A stretch of 64,000 bases of DNA from Sheuella amnicola (lineage in GTDB: Bacteria > Pseudomonadota > Gammaproteobacteria > Burkholderiales > Burkholderiaceae_B): NCBI RefSeq assembly GCF_010499255.1, contig NZ_JAAGRN010000001.1, forward strand, positions 310,001 through 374,000, given 5' to 3'. Each line of letters begins with the position of its first letter. Position 1 is the stretch's first letter. Below, in pieces: positions 10,326 to 19,725 of the stretch. Below the pieces are notes generated by a model. That model was not told the DNA's origin. It did no database searches and saw nothing but the letters and a program-made list of their open reading frames with translations. The position numbers were made by a program, and so were the translations under genes.

Positions 10326-10669
10326 TGACATTTAAATCATCCAATTTGATTCAAATTAGGATTGTATTTTGCGATCAAGATTCATGCTGGGATCGCACGA
10401 TGTCTTATCCGGATTCGATAACACTTGGTATGGCGATCGTTCAGTCAGGATTCCTAAATGACTATCCCGGATTTTCTATCAATGATGGAAAATTCGGGGT
10501 CTTTGGCTCGATCAAGCCATTAGATACCGTTATGCAAGACAATGACCGCATAGAAATTTATCGCCCGTTGATCTATGACCCTAAAACATCCCGCCGCCGT
10601 CGTGCAATCCATAGGCAAAAAGCACGTAATATCAAGAAAAAAGTGCCAATAAGCGATAGGACGCAATAA
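10325..10669 (+). CDS. RnfH/RatB family ubiquitin-like protein
   Basis: A small beta-grasp protein of the RnfH (UPF0125) family that usually follows ratA; its biochemical role is not settled. The 114-residue product holds the family pattern: a first strand IQIRIVFCDQD, the helix region SITLGMAIVQSGFLNDYP, FGVFGSIKPLDTVMQDNDRIEIYRPL and the highly basic tail DPKTSRRRRAIHRQKARNIKKK. The start is a GTG at 10325, overlapping the last base of the ratA stop, so it is probably coupled. The Cys/Trp-rich stretch QDSCWDRTM in place of the usual loop is unusual. Confidence 0.82.
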   Translation: MTFKSSNLIQIRIVFCDQDSCWDRTMSYPDSITLGMAIVQSGFLNDYPGFSINDGKFGVFGSIKPLDTVMQDNDRIEIYRPLIYDPKTSRRRRAIHRQKARNIKKKVPISDRTQ

Positions 10670-10693
10670 TTAACAATCACTCGAGGAGCAAGA

Positions 10694-10750
10694 ATGAAAA
10701 TAAATTACGCTAAAAACATTCAACTTTACAAAGGTCTGGATGCAAGATGA
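10694..10750 (+). CDS. Putative 18-residue leader peptide upstream of the hydrolase gene
   Basis: A short reading frame encodes MKINYAKNIQLYKGLDAR. It has a strong ribosome binding site (GAGGAG at 10683-10688, five bases before the ATG). Its TGA stop overlaps the ATG of the following hydrolase gene (ATGA at 10747-10750). The hydrolase has no other obvious ribosome binding site, so its translation may depend on this leader. I recognise no homologue. It could also be chance, with the real hydrolase start elsewhere. Confidence 0.5.
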   Translation: MKINYAKNIQLYKGLDAR

Positions 10751-11922
10751 GTGAAATTAATACCGATATTGTGCTTTTTGAGGAGCTTAAGTGCGCCAAT
10801 TCGATGCGAATTGGACTGGCAACGTTAAATACTCCTAAAACGTTGAATGGCCTTTCATTGGATATGACGCGCCTGCTAGCCTCGAAAATGGAATCTTGGG
10901 CTAAAGATGATGGGATAGCTGTGATCATACTCAGGGGGGCGGGGGAGAAGGCGTTTTGTGCCGGTGGCGACTTGCATTCGCTGTATCACAGCATGCTTGA
11001 AAATAAAGGGAAAACGCCTGTTGATAACGCCTACGCCGGTACTTTTTTTGCCGAAGAGTATGCCTTGGATTATCGAATCCATACATTTCCTAAACCAATT
11101 CTTGTCTGGGGAGACGGAATTGTCATGGGTGGCGGAATGGGTTTGATGATGGGTGCTAGTCACCGTGTCGTGACGGATACATCAAAACTTGCCATGCCGG
11201 AAATTACGATTGGGCTTTTCCCCGATGTGGGTGGTACATGGCTTCTGAATCGATTGCCTGGTAAAACAGGATTGTTCATGGGCTTGACGGGTGCTCATAT
11301 TGGTGCGGCGGATGCCTTGTTTGCCGGTATGGCAGATTATCATTTGCCGCGATCGGCCTGGGACGGATTGATTACAGGATTAAAGGCAACCCCATGGGTC
11401 AATCAGAAACTGGGAATGGATGAACATGCGTTACGGGTTGTGAATGATGACTACTTAAACACATTGTTACATAGCCTTTCAACCGATCCCCAGCCGGAAG
11501 TCGGCCCGCTTCAGCAACACATGCCATTAATTCAAAGGCTCTGTAGTGGATCTGATTTGAACAAGATTGTTTCTAATCTGCTTGCGCTATCCACGCACGA
11601 AGATCCATGGCTTCAACGCGCATCGAAGACATTGTCTGCAGGTTCCCCCGGGTCGGCAAGACTGACATTTACATTATTGCAACGCTGCAAGCATGTCTCC
11701 TTGGCTGAGGTCTATCGTATCGAATGGACTGCCGGACTGATGTGTGCTGCCAGCGGAGATTTCGCGGAAGGGATTCGCGCTCTTCTCGTCGATAAGGATA
11801 AGCAACCAAAATGGAATCCACCATCCTTGAAAGAGGCGACAGCGCAATGGGTTGAAAAGTTTTTTCAACCTGCAGTACCTATCGAGCAGCATCCACTTAA
11901 ATCATTAGGGGTATCGGCATGA
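10747..11922 (+). CDS. 3-hydroxyisobutyryl-CoA hydrolase / enoyl-CoA hydratase family
   Basis: A crotonase-fold enzyme of 391 residues, matching 3-hydroxyisobutyryl-CoA hydrolase, which frees 3-hydroxyisobutyrate in valine breakdown. The oxyanion-hole block GAGEKAFCAGGDLHSLYH is present. MPEITIGLFPDVGGTWLLNRLPG is the diagnostic hydrolase-type motif with the conserved Glu and Asp. The extra C-terminal part beyond the normal 260-residue crotonase core also fits this subgroup. The next gene encodes the dehydrogenase for the product, supporting the assignment. It overlaps that gene by four bases. Confidence 0.87.
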   Translation: MSEINTDIVLFEELKCANSMRIGLATLNTPKTLNGLSLDMTRLLASKMESWAKDDGIAVIILRGAGEKAFCAGGDLHSLYHSMLENKGKTPVDNAYAGTFFAEEYALDYRIHTFPKPILVWGDGIVMGGGMGLMMGASHRVVTDTSKLAMPEITIGLFPDVGGTWLLNRLPGKTGLFMGLTGAHIGAADALFAGMADYHLPRSAWDGLITGLKATPWVNQKLGMDEHALRVVNDDYLNTLLHSLSTDPQPEVGPLQQHMPLIQRLCSGSDLNKIVSNLLALSTHEDPWLQRASKTLSAGSPGSARLTFTLLQRCKHVSLAEVYRIEWTAGLMCAASGDFAEGIRALLVDKDKQPKWNPPSLKEATAQWVEKFFQPAVPIEQHPLKSLGVSA

Positions 11923-12803
11923 GTCAAATTGCATTCATCGGATTGGGCAATATGGGTGGCCCAATGGCCATCAATCTGATCAAAGCAGGGCATTCACTCG
12001 TTGTTTTTGATTTGGTTCCCTCAGCAGTACAAACTTTGGTGAATGCGGGAGCCAAACAAGCTACATCTGCAATCGATGCCGTGAAGGGAGCCGATTTTGT
12101 CATTTCCATGCTTCCTGCCAGCCAGCATGTCGAGTCACTGTATCTTGGTGAAAGCGGCTTACTTCAGCATATTTCAAAAAATGCATTAATCATCGATTGC
12201 AGCACGATTGCTGCAGAGTCAGCGCGACGTGTTGCGAAGGCGGCTGATGCGCTTTGCATCGCTATGATCGATGCCCCTGTTTCTGGCGGCACCGGTGGCG
12301 CGATCGCCGGTACTCTCACTTTTATTGTGGGTGGCCCTGCGGAAGGACTCGAACGTGCTCGTCCTTTACTTGAAAAGATGGGTAAAAACATATTCCATGC
12401 CGGTGCTGCCGGTGCCGGTCAAGTCGCAAAGATAGCTAATAATATGCTGCTAGGTATCGCCATGGCAGGTACGGCCGAAGCATTGGCTCTTGGCGTGGCA
12501 AATGGACTTGACCCCAAAGTTCTGTCAGACATCATTTCAAAAAGCTCAGGGCGGACGTGGGCAATCGAACTTTACAATCCCTGGCCAGGCACCATGGAAA
12601 ACGTGCCCTCATCCAAAGGATACACAGGTGGATTCGGGGTAGATCTGATGCTCAAGGATCTTGGATTGGCTGCACAAGCAGCCTTGAGTACGGGATCCGC
12701 TATTCCGCTAGGTGAGTTGGCGCGTAATTTATACGCGGTTCACAGCACTCAAGGTAATGGAATGCAAGATTTTTCAAGCATAGTGAATTTGCTTAAAAAA
12801 TAG
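11919..12803 (+). CDS. mmsB: 3-hydroxyisobutyrate dehydrogenase
   Basis: Oxidises 3-hydroxyisobutyrate to methylmalonate semialdehyde with NAD in valine catabolism. The 294-residue protein starts with the Rossmann and family signature IAFIGLGNMGGPMAINLIKAGH. DAPVSGGTGGAIAGTLTFIVGG is the substrate-binding block. GAGQVAKIANNMLLGIAMAGTAEAL includes the catalytic lysine (Lys in QVAKIANN). The C-terminal part (FGVDLMLKDLGLA) is typical. It is coupled to the hydrolase gene by ATGA, so the two steps are made together. No methylmalonate semialdehyde dehydrogenase lies nearby. Confidence 0.93.
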   Translation: MSQIAFIGLGNMGGPMAINLIKAGHSLVVFDLVPSAVQTLVNAGAKQATSAIDAVKGADFVISMLPASQHVESLYLGESGLLQHISKNALIIDCSTIAAESARRVAKAADALCIAMIDAPVSGGTGGAIAGTLTFIVGGPAEGLERARPLLEKMGKNIFHAGAAGAGQVAKIANNMLLGIAMAGTAEALALGVANGLDPKVLSDIISKSSGRTWAIELYNPWPGTMENVPSSKGYTGGFGVDLMLKDLGLAAQAALSTGSAIPLGELARNLYAVHSTQGNGMQDFSSIVNLLKK

Positions 12804-12819
12804 TCCAAATCCGTTTTCT

Positions 12820-13845
12820 CTATGACTTCGAAGGCTGCAATTCGTAGGGCAACGTGTCCAGCGCGATTTGCAAGCCTTCCGGGGTACCTGCGCGAATGAC
12901 GTTGTGATCCATCGCTTCGAACGTAATTTCAAACAGAAGGCTTGTTACGTTTGCGCTATGGGCGATATTGATGATTCTTCCGCATGGTTGATCGGGTTGC
13001 CGGTTATCAAAAATATCCACTCCGGGTTTTAATTGTGTTGCGCCTTCAACATGCCCTCGAGCCATGCGCTTCTTAAGCGTACCGCGATAATGGCTGCGGG
13101 CAACAATTTCCTGCCCCGGGTAACAACCTTTAGTAAAACTGACTCCATTAATCAGATCGAGGTTGACGGTTTGAGGGATAAACAAATCCTGAACTGTAGA
13201 ATCGATCCATGGGAGACCGGATTCAATATCTTGTGCGTTCCATTCGTCAGTTGGTCTTGATTCGCATGCATCGATGAGCCTCTGATGGCTGTTAAGCTGT
13301 GTTTCAGTTGCCACCCACCACCAACGTAGGCCCTTTACTGATGGTGCGCATATCCACATCCCCGATTCGGAATGGATCGTTTCCCATGTCGCAGTCGGCA
13401 GGCTTGTACCGAGCAATTTTTGCAACCCGGGAAGTTGCTCGTTTGTAGTCTTCACCCCATAAACTTTTAGTTCTGAAGGTGCTAATTTAACCTTTGCTCT
13501 CAGCACAAACATGTTTAAACGTTTGAGCACGGAAGCAGTCAGGTCTTGTCTGATTAATCCCAAAACGACCGGATCCTGTCCAGTGGAAACAGTTGGCGTA
13601 TTGAGTATCATCGTAGCCAATAATCTACCTTGTGCCGTGCAGTAACCGGCTAGTCTGGATTGCGCTGAGGTTGCACCGGCAATGTCATTGGTAATTTGAC
13701 CTTGCAGAAAACTGATGGCATCGATTCCCGTTGCCTGAAATACGCAAAGATCCGTTAGCGCATGAATCTGACCCAAGGGGTAACCGGTATCCTGTTGTGG
13801 ATGCGACGGTGCCTGTGTGGGCAAATGAATCAAAATCGGAGGCAT
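12820..13845 (-). CDS. ygfZ: Folate-binding Fe-S cluster protein YgfZ
   Basis: A tetrahydrofolate-binding protein of the GcvT-like family needed to maintain some Fe-S enzymes such as MiaB. The 341-residue product has the hallmark motif FTKGCYPGQEIVARSHYRGT, whose K-G-C-Y-x-G-Q-E block identifies YgfZ. ISFLQGQITNDIAG at about 40-55 is the folate-domain start. No signal or membrane segment is seen. It is divergent from mltG with a 68-base gap that must hold both promoters, a common betaproteobacterial arrangement. Confidence 0.92.
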   Translation of the reverse strand: MPPILIHLPTQAPSHPQQDTGYPLGQIHALTDLCVFQATGIDAISFLQGQITNDIAGATSAQSRLAGYCTAQGRLLATMILNTPTVSTGQDPVVLGLIRQDLTASVLKRLNMFVLRAKVKLAPSELKVYGVKTTNEQLPGLQKLLGTSLPTATWETIHSESGMWICAPSVKGLRWWWVATETQLNSHQRLIDACESRPTDEWNAQDIESGLPWIDSTVQDLFIPQTVNLDLINGVSFTKGCYPGQEIVARSHYRGTLKKRMARGHVEGATQLKPGVDIFDNRQPDQPCGRIINIAHSANVTSLLFEITFEAMDHNVIRAGTPEGLQIALDTLPYELQPSKS

Positions 13846-13913
13846 GTTCGATCACTTCACAGTAAGTGTTTCAAGGAGTTGATCATAGCAATCAGAGGCT
13901 AAAATAGCTTGCC

Positions 13914-14957
13914 ATGAAAGTATTGAATAAGCTTATCTTTTTTATTTTAGTCCCCATCTTGCTATTGGCTGTGGCCTCTTTAGCAGGTGCTTACTACTGG
14001 ATGCATCATCCACTGGATTTGCCTGCAGAAAAGGTGGATATCATTGTTCCTTCCGGAACCACACCATCGGGTGTATCCAGACTGCTAAATCAAGCGGGAA
14101 TACATGTCAATCAGCAGGCATTTGTCCTGATGTCACGCTTGGCGGAGCTTGATAAAAAACTAAAAGCCGGTGGCTATCAAGTAGTACGTGGCGATAGCCC
14201 ATGGCTAGTAGTTAAAAGGATGGCTGATGGCGACATGACTCAAAGGCAATTGACAATTGTTGAAGGCTGGAATCTTCGCCAGATAAGATCGGCTCTTTCT
14301 CAACACCCGGATATTAAACAAACTCTGTCGGGTATATCTGATGCCGAATTAATTTCACGCCTAGGTCAAAATGTAGGAGATTGGTTAAGTGCACAATCCA
14401 TATCATCCAGACATGCAGAAGGATTATTCTTTCCGGATACATATATTTTTTCAATCGGTACGCCCGATGTCGAAATTCTCCAACGTGCCGCGAGAGCGCA
14501 GATAACCGTCATCGATAAAGCCTGGCCCGAAAGGCAATCAGGTTTACCGATCAAGAACCCATACGAGGCGTTAATTCTTGCATCGATTGTTGAAAAAGAG
14601 ACTGGCAAGGCGACAGATCGAGCAAGAATTTCCGGTGTCTTCATCAACCGCCTTCGAATAAATATGCCGCTTCAGACTGATCCTACTGTAATTTACGGCA
14701 TGGGCGAGGCTTACAACGGCAAGATCCGAAAACAGGACTTGCTCACGGATACGCCATGGAATACGTATACGCGTAACGGCCTGCCTCCGAGTCCGATTGC
14801 CAGTGTGGGAAAAGCTGCATTAATCGCCGCCCTGCAACCCGAGTCTCATCAGTATCTCTATTTTGTCTCAAAGGGTGACGGCAGCAGTGCATTTTCCGCG
14901 ACTTTGCCTGAACATAATAAGAATGTCTCTACTTATATTCTTGGACGTAAACCTTGA
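13914..14957 (+). CDS. mltG: Endolytic peptidoglycan transglycosylase MltG
   Basis: Cuts nascent glycan strands at the periplasmic face of the inner membrane and so limits glycan length. The 347-residue protein has an N-terminal membrane anchor (about 6-29). A LysM-like module follows ([20 protein letters not shown]), then the YceG catalytic domain. The catalytic Glu lies in [42 protein letters not shown] and [13 protein letters not shown] are also conserved. Its TGA stop overlaps the TTG start of tmk. Confidence 0.94.
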   Translation: MKVLNKLIFFILVPILLLAVASLAGAYYWMHHPLDLPAEKVDIIVPSGTTPSGVSRLLNQAGIHVNQQAFVLMSRLAELDKKLKAGGYQVVRGDSPWLVVKRMADGDMTQRQLTIVEGWNLRQIRSALSQHPDIKQTLSGISDAELISRLGQNVGDWLSAQSISSRHAEGLFFPDTYIFSIGTPDVEILQRAARAQITVIDKAWPERQSGLPIKNPYEALILASIVEKETGKATDRARISGVFINRLRINMPLQTDPTVIYGMGEAYNGKIRKQDLLTDTPWNTYTRNGLPPSPIASVGKAALIAALQPESHQYLYFVSKGDGSSAFSATLPEHNKNVSTYILGRKP

Positions 14958-15586
14958 AAATCACCCGTGGTTTGTTCTTGACGTTTGAAGGCGTGGATGG
15001 CGCCGGTAAAAGCACGCACGTCGGCTGGGCCGAGGAGTTATTGCGTTCACTGGGGATTAATGTCGTTTCAACCCGAGAACCAGGCGGTACAAAGCTGGGG
15101 GAAAAACTTCGTGAGCTGCTGCTTCATGAGCCCATGCACCTCGAGTGCGAGACTTTGTTGATGTTTGCCGCACGTGCCGAGCATCTCAAAGCCGTTATCG
15201 AACCAGCACTGTCACGCGGACAATGGGTTGTATGCGATCGATTCACGGACGCGACCTTCGCGTATCAAGGTGGTGGGCGTGAATTAGGCTACGAAAAGAT
15301 CTCCGTGCTTGAAAACTGGGTGCACCCCAATCTACAACCGGATCGAACCTGGCTTTTCGATGTTCCCCTTTCGGTTGCGCGGGAAAGACTTAATCGCACC
15401 CGCGATCAAGATCGTTTTGAAAAAGAAGCTGATTCATTTTTCGAAAGGACACGGGATGTTTATTTACAGCGTGCATCACTGGATCCGGATCGAATCCGCA
15501 TTATCGATTCGACACGGACCATTGAAGAAATACGTCAGGAATTAAAAGAGGATATCGAATATCTGATTCGGTTTGGGGACAATTGA
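14954..15586 (+). CDS. tmk: Thymidylate kinase
   Basis: Phosphorylates dTMP to dTDP. The 210-residue protein has the P-loop [16 protein letters not shown], the conserved [17 protein letters not shown] block, [18 protein letters not shown] for dTMP binding, and the LID-like [19 protein letters not shown]. It starts with TTG (14954), which overlaps the mltG stop. That weak start may lower its output. Its TGA overlaps the ATG of holB. The order mltG-tmk-holB-tatD is well conserved. Confidence 0.96.
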   Translation: MKITRGLFLTFEGVDGAGKSTHVGWAEELLRSLGINVVSTREPGGTKLGEKLRELLLHEPMHLECETLLMFAARAEHLKAVIEPALSRGQWVVCDRFTDATFAYQGGGRELGYEKISVLENWVHPNLQPDRTWLFDVPLSVARERLNRTRDQDRFEKEADSFFERTRDVYLQRASLDPDRIRIIDSTRTIEEIRQELKEDIEYLIRFGDN

Positions 15587-16665
15587 TGTCTTTCGATGCT
15601 TTTTTGCCCTGGCATACGGATGTCGCTAAAGCGTGGCTTAAAGACCAGGATAGATTCGCACACGCCTGGTTGATTCATGGACTTGCCGGTATCGGCAAAC
15701 GCGAATTTTCTTTTGCCGCAGCTCGCTCGCTCCTGTGTGAAAATCCAGTCGATGGAATGGCGTGCGGACAATGCGTAGCTTGTGGTTGGGTTAATCAAGG
15801 AAATCATCCTGATCTAAGGCGTATTCGCCCTGAAGCAATTGCCATCGAAGAAGGGGCTAACCAGGACTCAGACGAAGAGGGAGGTGGCGATTCTGCTACC
15901 AGTGAAGTGTCCGGAACAAAAAAAGCCCCGTCCAAAGATATTCGGATAGATCAAATACGCTCCCTTGAGCCGTGGTTTAACAATGCAACTCATCGTGGCG
16001 GTTGGCGTATCGCTTTGATTTATCCCGCAGAGGCATTGACTGTTATTTCGGCGAATGCGCTTCTAAAAGTACTTGAGGAGCCTCCACCGTCGACTGTATT
16101 TCTATTGGTTGCGGATGCTCCCGATCGGTTGTTACCCACTTTGCTGTCGCGCTGCAGAAGACTCCCCCTGGCTACTCCCCCAAAAGATATCGCACACAAT
16201 TGGCTCTTACAAAATGGTGTCAAGCAACCCGACTTATGGTTGGCGGCTAGTGGGGGTGCTCCTCTATTGGCTAAGACTCTTTCTGCTACTCACGATAATC
16301 CCTGCCCGAGCTGGATCAGTGAATTTGTTCAGTCCTTGTCGAAAGGAAACATGCCTGACATAGGAAAAATCGCTGATCTATTGTCTAAATCAGCCACGAC
16401 ATCCTGGATAGACTCTTTACAAAGACTGATTATTGACGCTTTGATGGTGGCGAACGGTCTTCAAGCGAGGTATTTTCCGACAATGCAGTCCCATCTTGAT
16501 AGGATATTCATCAAGAAAGCCGCCGTTTCTTTAAGTGATTTATCGATTTGGTTGAATGAGCAACAGCGAGTAGCCGGCCATCCGTTGAATACTAAGCTAT
16601 TTGCTCATTCGGTCATCCAGAAAGTTGCCGGCGTATTTATGCGCGCTTTACAGCTTAAGAAATAA
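15586..16665 (+). CDS. holB: DNA polymerase III delta prime subunit
   Basis: Part of the clamp loader that places the beta clamp on DNA. The 359-residue protein begins FDAFLPWHTDVAKAW. It has the P-loop-like region WLIHGLAGIGKREFSFAAA and the four-cysteine zinc module around CGQCVACGWVNQGNHPD. The sensor block EALTVISANALLKVLEEPP and LLSRCRRLPL (SRC motif) follow. An acidic insert (about 88-112, Glu/Asp/Ser-rich) is longer than in Escherichia coli. I use the ATG at 15586, which overlaps the tmk stop, instead of the TTG one codon earlier. Confidence 0.92.
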   Translation: MSFDAFLPWHTDVAKAWLKDQDRFAHAWLIHGLAGIGKREFSFAAARSLLCENPVDGMACGQCVACGWVNQGNHPDLRRIRPEAIAIEEGANQDSDEEGGGDSATSEVSGTKKAPSKDIRIDQIRSLEPWFNNATHRGGWRIALIYPAEALTVISANALLKVLEEPPPSTVFLLVADAPDRLLPTLLSRCRRLPLATPPKDIAHNWLLQNGVKQPDLWLAASGGAPLLAKTLSATHDNPCPSWISEFVQSLSKGNMPDIGKIADLLSKSATTSWIDSLQRLIIDALMVANGLQARYFPTMQSHLDRIFIKKAAVSLSDLSIWLNEQQRVAGHPLNTKLFAHSVIQKVAGVFMRALQLKK

Positions 16666-16690
16666 TTTTTTTACCGTTTTTGGATTATTG

Positions 16691-17458
16691 ATGTTTGTAG
16701 ATTCGCATTGCCATCTAGATTTTCCAGGTTTGGCCGAAAACTTGTCTCAGATTTTCGATCGGATGAGTCATAACCGCGTAGGTCACGCACTGTGCGTTAG
16801 CGTCAATATGCCTGACTGGCCCAATCTGATTCAATTGGTCGAACATCATGCACAGCTTTGGGCCTCGGTCGGCGTTCATCCGGATTACGAGGATACCGAA
16901 GAGCCAACAGTTGATGATCTGGTCCGCAAAAGTCAACATCCGCGTGTTGTAGCGATTGGTGAAACAGGCTTGGATTATTACCGCCTAACCGGCGATCTGG
17001 AATGGCAACGCGATCGGTTTAGGACGCATATCCGTGCGGCCCGCGAGGCAGATCTACCTTTGATTATTCATACCAGGTCATCAGCCGAAGATACTCTAAA
17101 AATCATGCGCGAAGAAAATGCGCACGAAGTTGGTGGCGTCATGCACTGCTTCACGGAAAACTGGGATGTAGCTCAAGCGGCGATGGAGATGGGGTTTTAT
17201 ATTTCTTTTTCCGGAATAGTTACATTTAAAAACGCCGTATCTTTACAGGAAGTCGCACGCAAAATCAGCCTGGACAAAATGCTGATCGAAACAGACTCTC
17301 CATTTTTGGCGCCCGTTCCATATCGCGGCAAGACCAATGATCCATCGTTGGTGATTCATGTCGCCGAAAAAATTGCAGAACTTCGCGGTACTAGCTTAAA
17401 ACAAATTGAAGATGTAACTACTCAAAATTTCTTCAATTTATTCAATAAGATAAATTAA
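16691..17458 (+). CDS. tatD: TatD-family metal-dependent DNase
   Basis: A TIM-barrel metallohydrolase of the TatD/YcfH family; relatives have 3'-5' exonuclease activity. The 255-residue protein starts MFVDSHCHLDFPGL with the metal-binding H-x-H. AIGETGLDYYRL carries the conserved Glu. LPLIIHTRSSAEDTL and GGVMHCFTENW give the further His ligands, and LIETDSPFLAPVPYRGK the catalytic Asp. The start at 16691 puts the H-x-H motif at the usual position. The upstream extension into holB is unlikely. It follows holB by 25 bases. Confidence 0.94.
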   Translation: MFVDSHCHLDFPGLAENLSQIFDRMSHNRVGHALCVSVNMPDWPNLIQLVEHHAQLWASVGVHPDYEDTEEPTVDDLVRKSQHPRVVAIGETGLDYYRLTGDLEWQRDRFRTHIRAAREADLPLIIHTRSSAEDTLKIMREENAHEVGGVMHCFTENWDVAQAAMEMGFYISFSGIVTFKNAVSLQEVARKISLDKMLIETDSPFLAPVPYRGKTNDPSLVIHVAEKIAELRGTSLKQIEDVTTQNFFNLFNKIN

Positions 17459-17528
17459 ATATTTAAACTTATTTATTTAATGTAATTTATCAACTTATTA
17501 TGTATAAATCGATGGATTTAATTTGAAT

Positions 17529-18212
17529 ATGAATAAAAATATCCGGCTATTTAAAAAAATCGCAATTATTTTCTTTTCCTCTATGACTTTTTTTTGTGCG
17601 ATAAGCTCCGAAGCTGCCAATGAAAAGGATTTATGGGTGTATGTCACGAATGACAAATCAGATGATCTGATTGAACTTCTGAATCGTGGACTTGACCCGA
17701 ATACCGTCAATAAAAATAATCAACCGGCACTCATTCAGGCAGTCAGGGACGGATCCTGGAAAGTATTCGATGCGCTTCTGGCGAGTCCCAAAATCAACGT
17801 CAACCAACTTAATCAATTAGGTGAAAGTCCGCTGATGTATGTAGCTCTGGTAGGCGATTTACCTCGAGCGCAAAAACTCATCGCACTTGGCGCCAATGTC
17901 AATAAATCCGATTGGACTCCTTTGCATTATGCGAGCATTAAGGGGCGCGCCAATATTGCTAAGCTTCTGTTATCTAAAGGGGCCGATCCCAACGAGGTCG
18001 CGCCCACCGGTGATACCGCTTTGATTCTGGCAGTGCAATCGGACAATATCGAGACTGTTCAATTGCTATTGAATGCCGGCGCCGATCCTTCCGCATCCAA
18101 TTTCAAGGCACAGGACGCAGTTGAAATTGCGCGCATGAAAGGAAAAAATGATCTTGCTGCCGCGCTTGAGAAAATTGCCGAAAAGAGGCGTGCCTCAGAT
18201 AATCAGAAATAG
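17529..18212 (+). CDS. Exported ankyrin-repeat protein
   Basis: A 227-residue protein with an N-terminal signal peptide (basic start, hydrophobic about 10-25, SSEAA cleavage region). About five ankyrin repeats follow, for example DWTPLHYASIKGRANIAKLL and TGDTALILAVQSDNIETVQLL. It is predicted to be periplasmic and to mediate protein-protein contact; the partner is unknown. An ankyrin protein behind tatD is seen in related Burkholderiales. A 70-base, very AT-rich gap precedes it and probably holds its promoter. I start at ATG 17529, not the TTG two codons before. Confidence 0.85.
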   Translation: MNKNIRLFKKIAIIFFSSMTFFCAISSEAANEKDLWVYVTNDKSDDLIELLNRGLDPNTVNKNNQPALIQAVRDGSWKVFDALLASPKINVNQLNQLGESPLMYVALVGDLPRAQKLIALGANVNKSDWTPLHYASIKGRANIAKLLLSKGADPNEVAPTGDTALILAVQSDNIETVQLLLNAGADPSASNFKAQDAVEIARMKGKNDLAAALEKIAEKRRASDNQK

Positions 18213-18313
18213 ATTCAACTTTTATTTTGGTTTTACCTAATATAACTTTTGGCTATTTCGGTTAATTTATATGTGATTTCATCTGATTTCACATTTCCTT
18301 TAAAGGATTGATC

Positions 18314-19060
18314 ATGTTTGTTACCCGTCGCTCACTGATTGCCTGTTTATTTACTTTAGCCGGACTGGCATCCGCTGCCTCATTTGCTCAAAAAACGCCA
18401 CTTCGAGTCGTGACAGATGCAACGTTTCCTCCGATGGAGTTCGTCAAGGATGGCAAACGCACGGGGTTTGATATTGATTTGGTCGAAGCGCTAGGCAAAG
18501 AAATGGGGCGTCCCATCGAATGGATCGATATCGATTTCAAAGGATTGATTCCTGCTTTGCAATCCGGTCGCGCAGATATGGCAATGTCAGCTATTTACAT
18601 TACAGATGAGCGTAAAAAGGTTGTGGACTTTAGCGATCCATACTACGCAGGGGGTCTGGTGGTTCTTACCAAAAAAGATGGCCCGGTCAAAAATCTGAAG
18701 GATCTTGACGGCAAAAAGGTCTCTGTTCAAGTTGGAACAAAGTCGGTGAACTACCTGAAAGACAATTTTCCTAAAGTTGAACGCGTAGAGGTCGAAAAAA
18801 ATCAGGAAATGTTCAATCTTGCTCAAATCGGACGGACTGCTGCAGCGGTTACCGGCAAACCAGCGGCTAAACTTTATGCGCAAAGCCATCCCGATATGAC
18901 TGTATTGGCTGAGCAAATCACGACTGAGGAATATGGCATGGCGATTCCTAAGAATCAGCCTGCAACAACCCAGGCCATTAATGAAGCACTTAAAAAAATC
19001 AAGGCAAACGGGGTCTACGACAAACTCGTTGCCAAGTGGTTTGAGGCTCCTGCCAAATGA
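18314..19060 (+). CDS. Amino-acid ABC transporter periplasmic binding protein
   Basis: A family 3 solute-binding protein (248 residues) for polar or basic amino acids. The signal peptide ends near ASAASFA. The mature part starts TPLRVVTDATFPPMEFVKDG, and GFDIDLVEALGKEMG is the family signature. DMAMSAIYITDERKKVVDFSDPYYAGG forms the ligand pocket. The ligand cannot be fixed from sequence alone. Histidine, or its breakdown product formiminoglutamate, is a guess from the hutG gene in the same operon. It starts at ATG 18314, behind AAAGGA. Confidence 0.88.
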   Translation: MFVTRRSLIACLFTLAGLASAASFAQKTPLRVVTDATFPPMEFVKDGKRTGFDIDLVEALGKEMGRPIEWIDIDFKGLIPALQSGRADMAMSAIYITDERKKVVDFSDPYYAGGLVVLTKKDGPVKNLKDLDGKKVSVQVGTKSVNYLKDNFPKVERVEVEKNQEMFNLAQIGRTAAAVTGKPAAKLYAQSHPDMTVLAEQITTEEYGMAIPKNQPATTQAINEALKKIKANGVYDKLVAKWFEAPAK

Positions 19061-19725
19061 GTTTTGACTTTTCCCCGGTCTTTGCAGACTGGGGCATGCT
19101 TGTTAAGGGAGCGGTTGTCACAGTTGAAGTCACTGCCTGCGCATTATTACTGGGATGCGTGATTGGTCTGCTTGTTGGAATCGGTCGGCTTAATCCCCAA
19201 AGACGTTTGGTGTATGGCGCTTGTTCAGTTTATTTGATTTTTTTTCGTGGCACGCCACTACTTGTTCAGCTTTTCATCTGGTTTTTCGGCTTGCCGCAAT
19301 TCGGATTAATGCTGCCTGCCTTTGCTTGTGGTGTCGTCGGTCTTGGCATGTATTCCGGGGCATATGTATCGGAAATTGTCCGGGGTGCAATTCAATCTGT
19401 TGATCGCGGTCAGAATGAAGCCGCTCGTTCTCTGGGGATGTCATCCGCGCAGGCTATGCGTCAGATCATTATTCCTCAGGCAATTGTCCGCATGATTCCT
19501 CCGCTCGGAAACGAGTTCATTGCGTTAATTAAAAATTCGGCACTTGTCTCTTTGCTGACCATTCATGACTTGATGCATGAGGGGCAGAAAATCATTAGTG
19601 TCACTTACCGCTCTCTTGAAGTCTATTTAGTTGTAGCTCTCATTTACCTTGTTTTGACAAGCGCAACATCAGCGATCCTGCGAGTCATCGAGAAGCGCCT
19701 GCGCGCCGGAGGAATGGTGCAATGA
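19057..19725 (+). CDS. Amino-acid ABC transporter permease
   Basis: An inner membrane permease of the HisMQ/GlnP group (222 residues) with about five membrane segments. The coupling EAA loop is [23 protein letters not shown], seen at about 128-150. [18 protein letters not shown] and the conserved [16 protein letters not shown] are typical of the family. It probably works as a homodimer because there is only one permease gene. It overlaps both neighbours by four bases (ATGA), so the binding protein, permease and ATPase form one tightly coupled unit. Confidence 0.92.
   Translation: MSFDFSPVFADWGMLVKGAVVTVEVTACALLLGCVIGLLVGIGRLNPQRRLVYGACSVYLIFFRGTPLLVQLFIWFFGLPQFGLMLPAFACGVVGLGMYSGAYVSEIVRGAIQSVDRGQNEAARSLGMSSAQAMRQIIIPQAIVRMIPPLGNEFIALIKNSALVSLLTIHDLMHEGQKIISVTYRSLEVYLVVALIYLVLTSATSAILRVIEKRLRAGGMVQ

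Noticed and set aside
10694-10750. Leader ORF as a branched-chain amino acid attenuator
   Set aside because: The 18 codons contain only two Leu and two Ile codons, no Val, and no terminator/antiterminator stems are visible, so classical attenuation is not supported.
17459-17528. AT-rich stretch between tatD and the ankyrin gene as a horizontally acquired edge or origin
   Set aside because: It is only 70 bases, has no repeats or DnaA boxes, and is best read as a promoter region.
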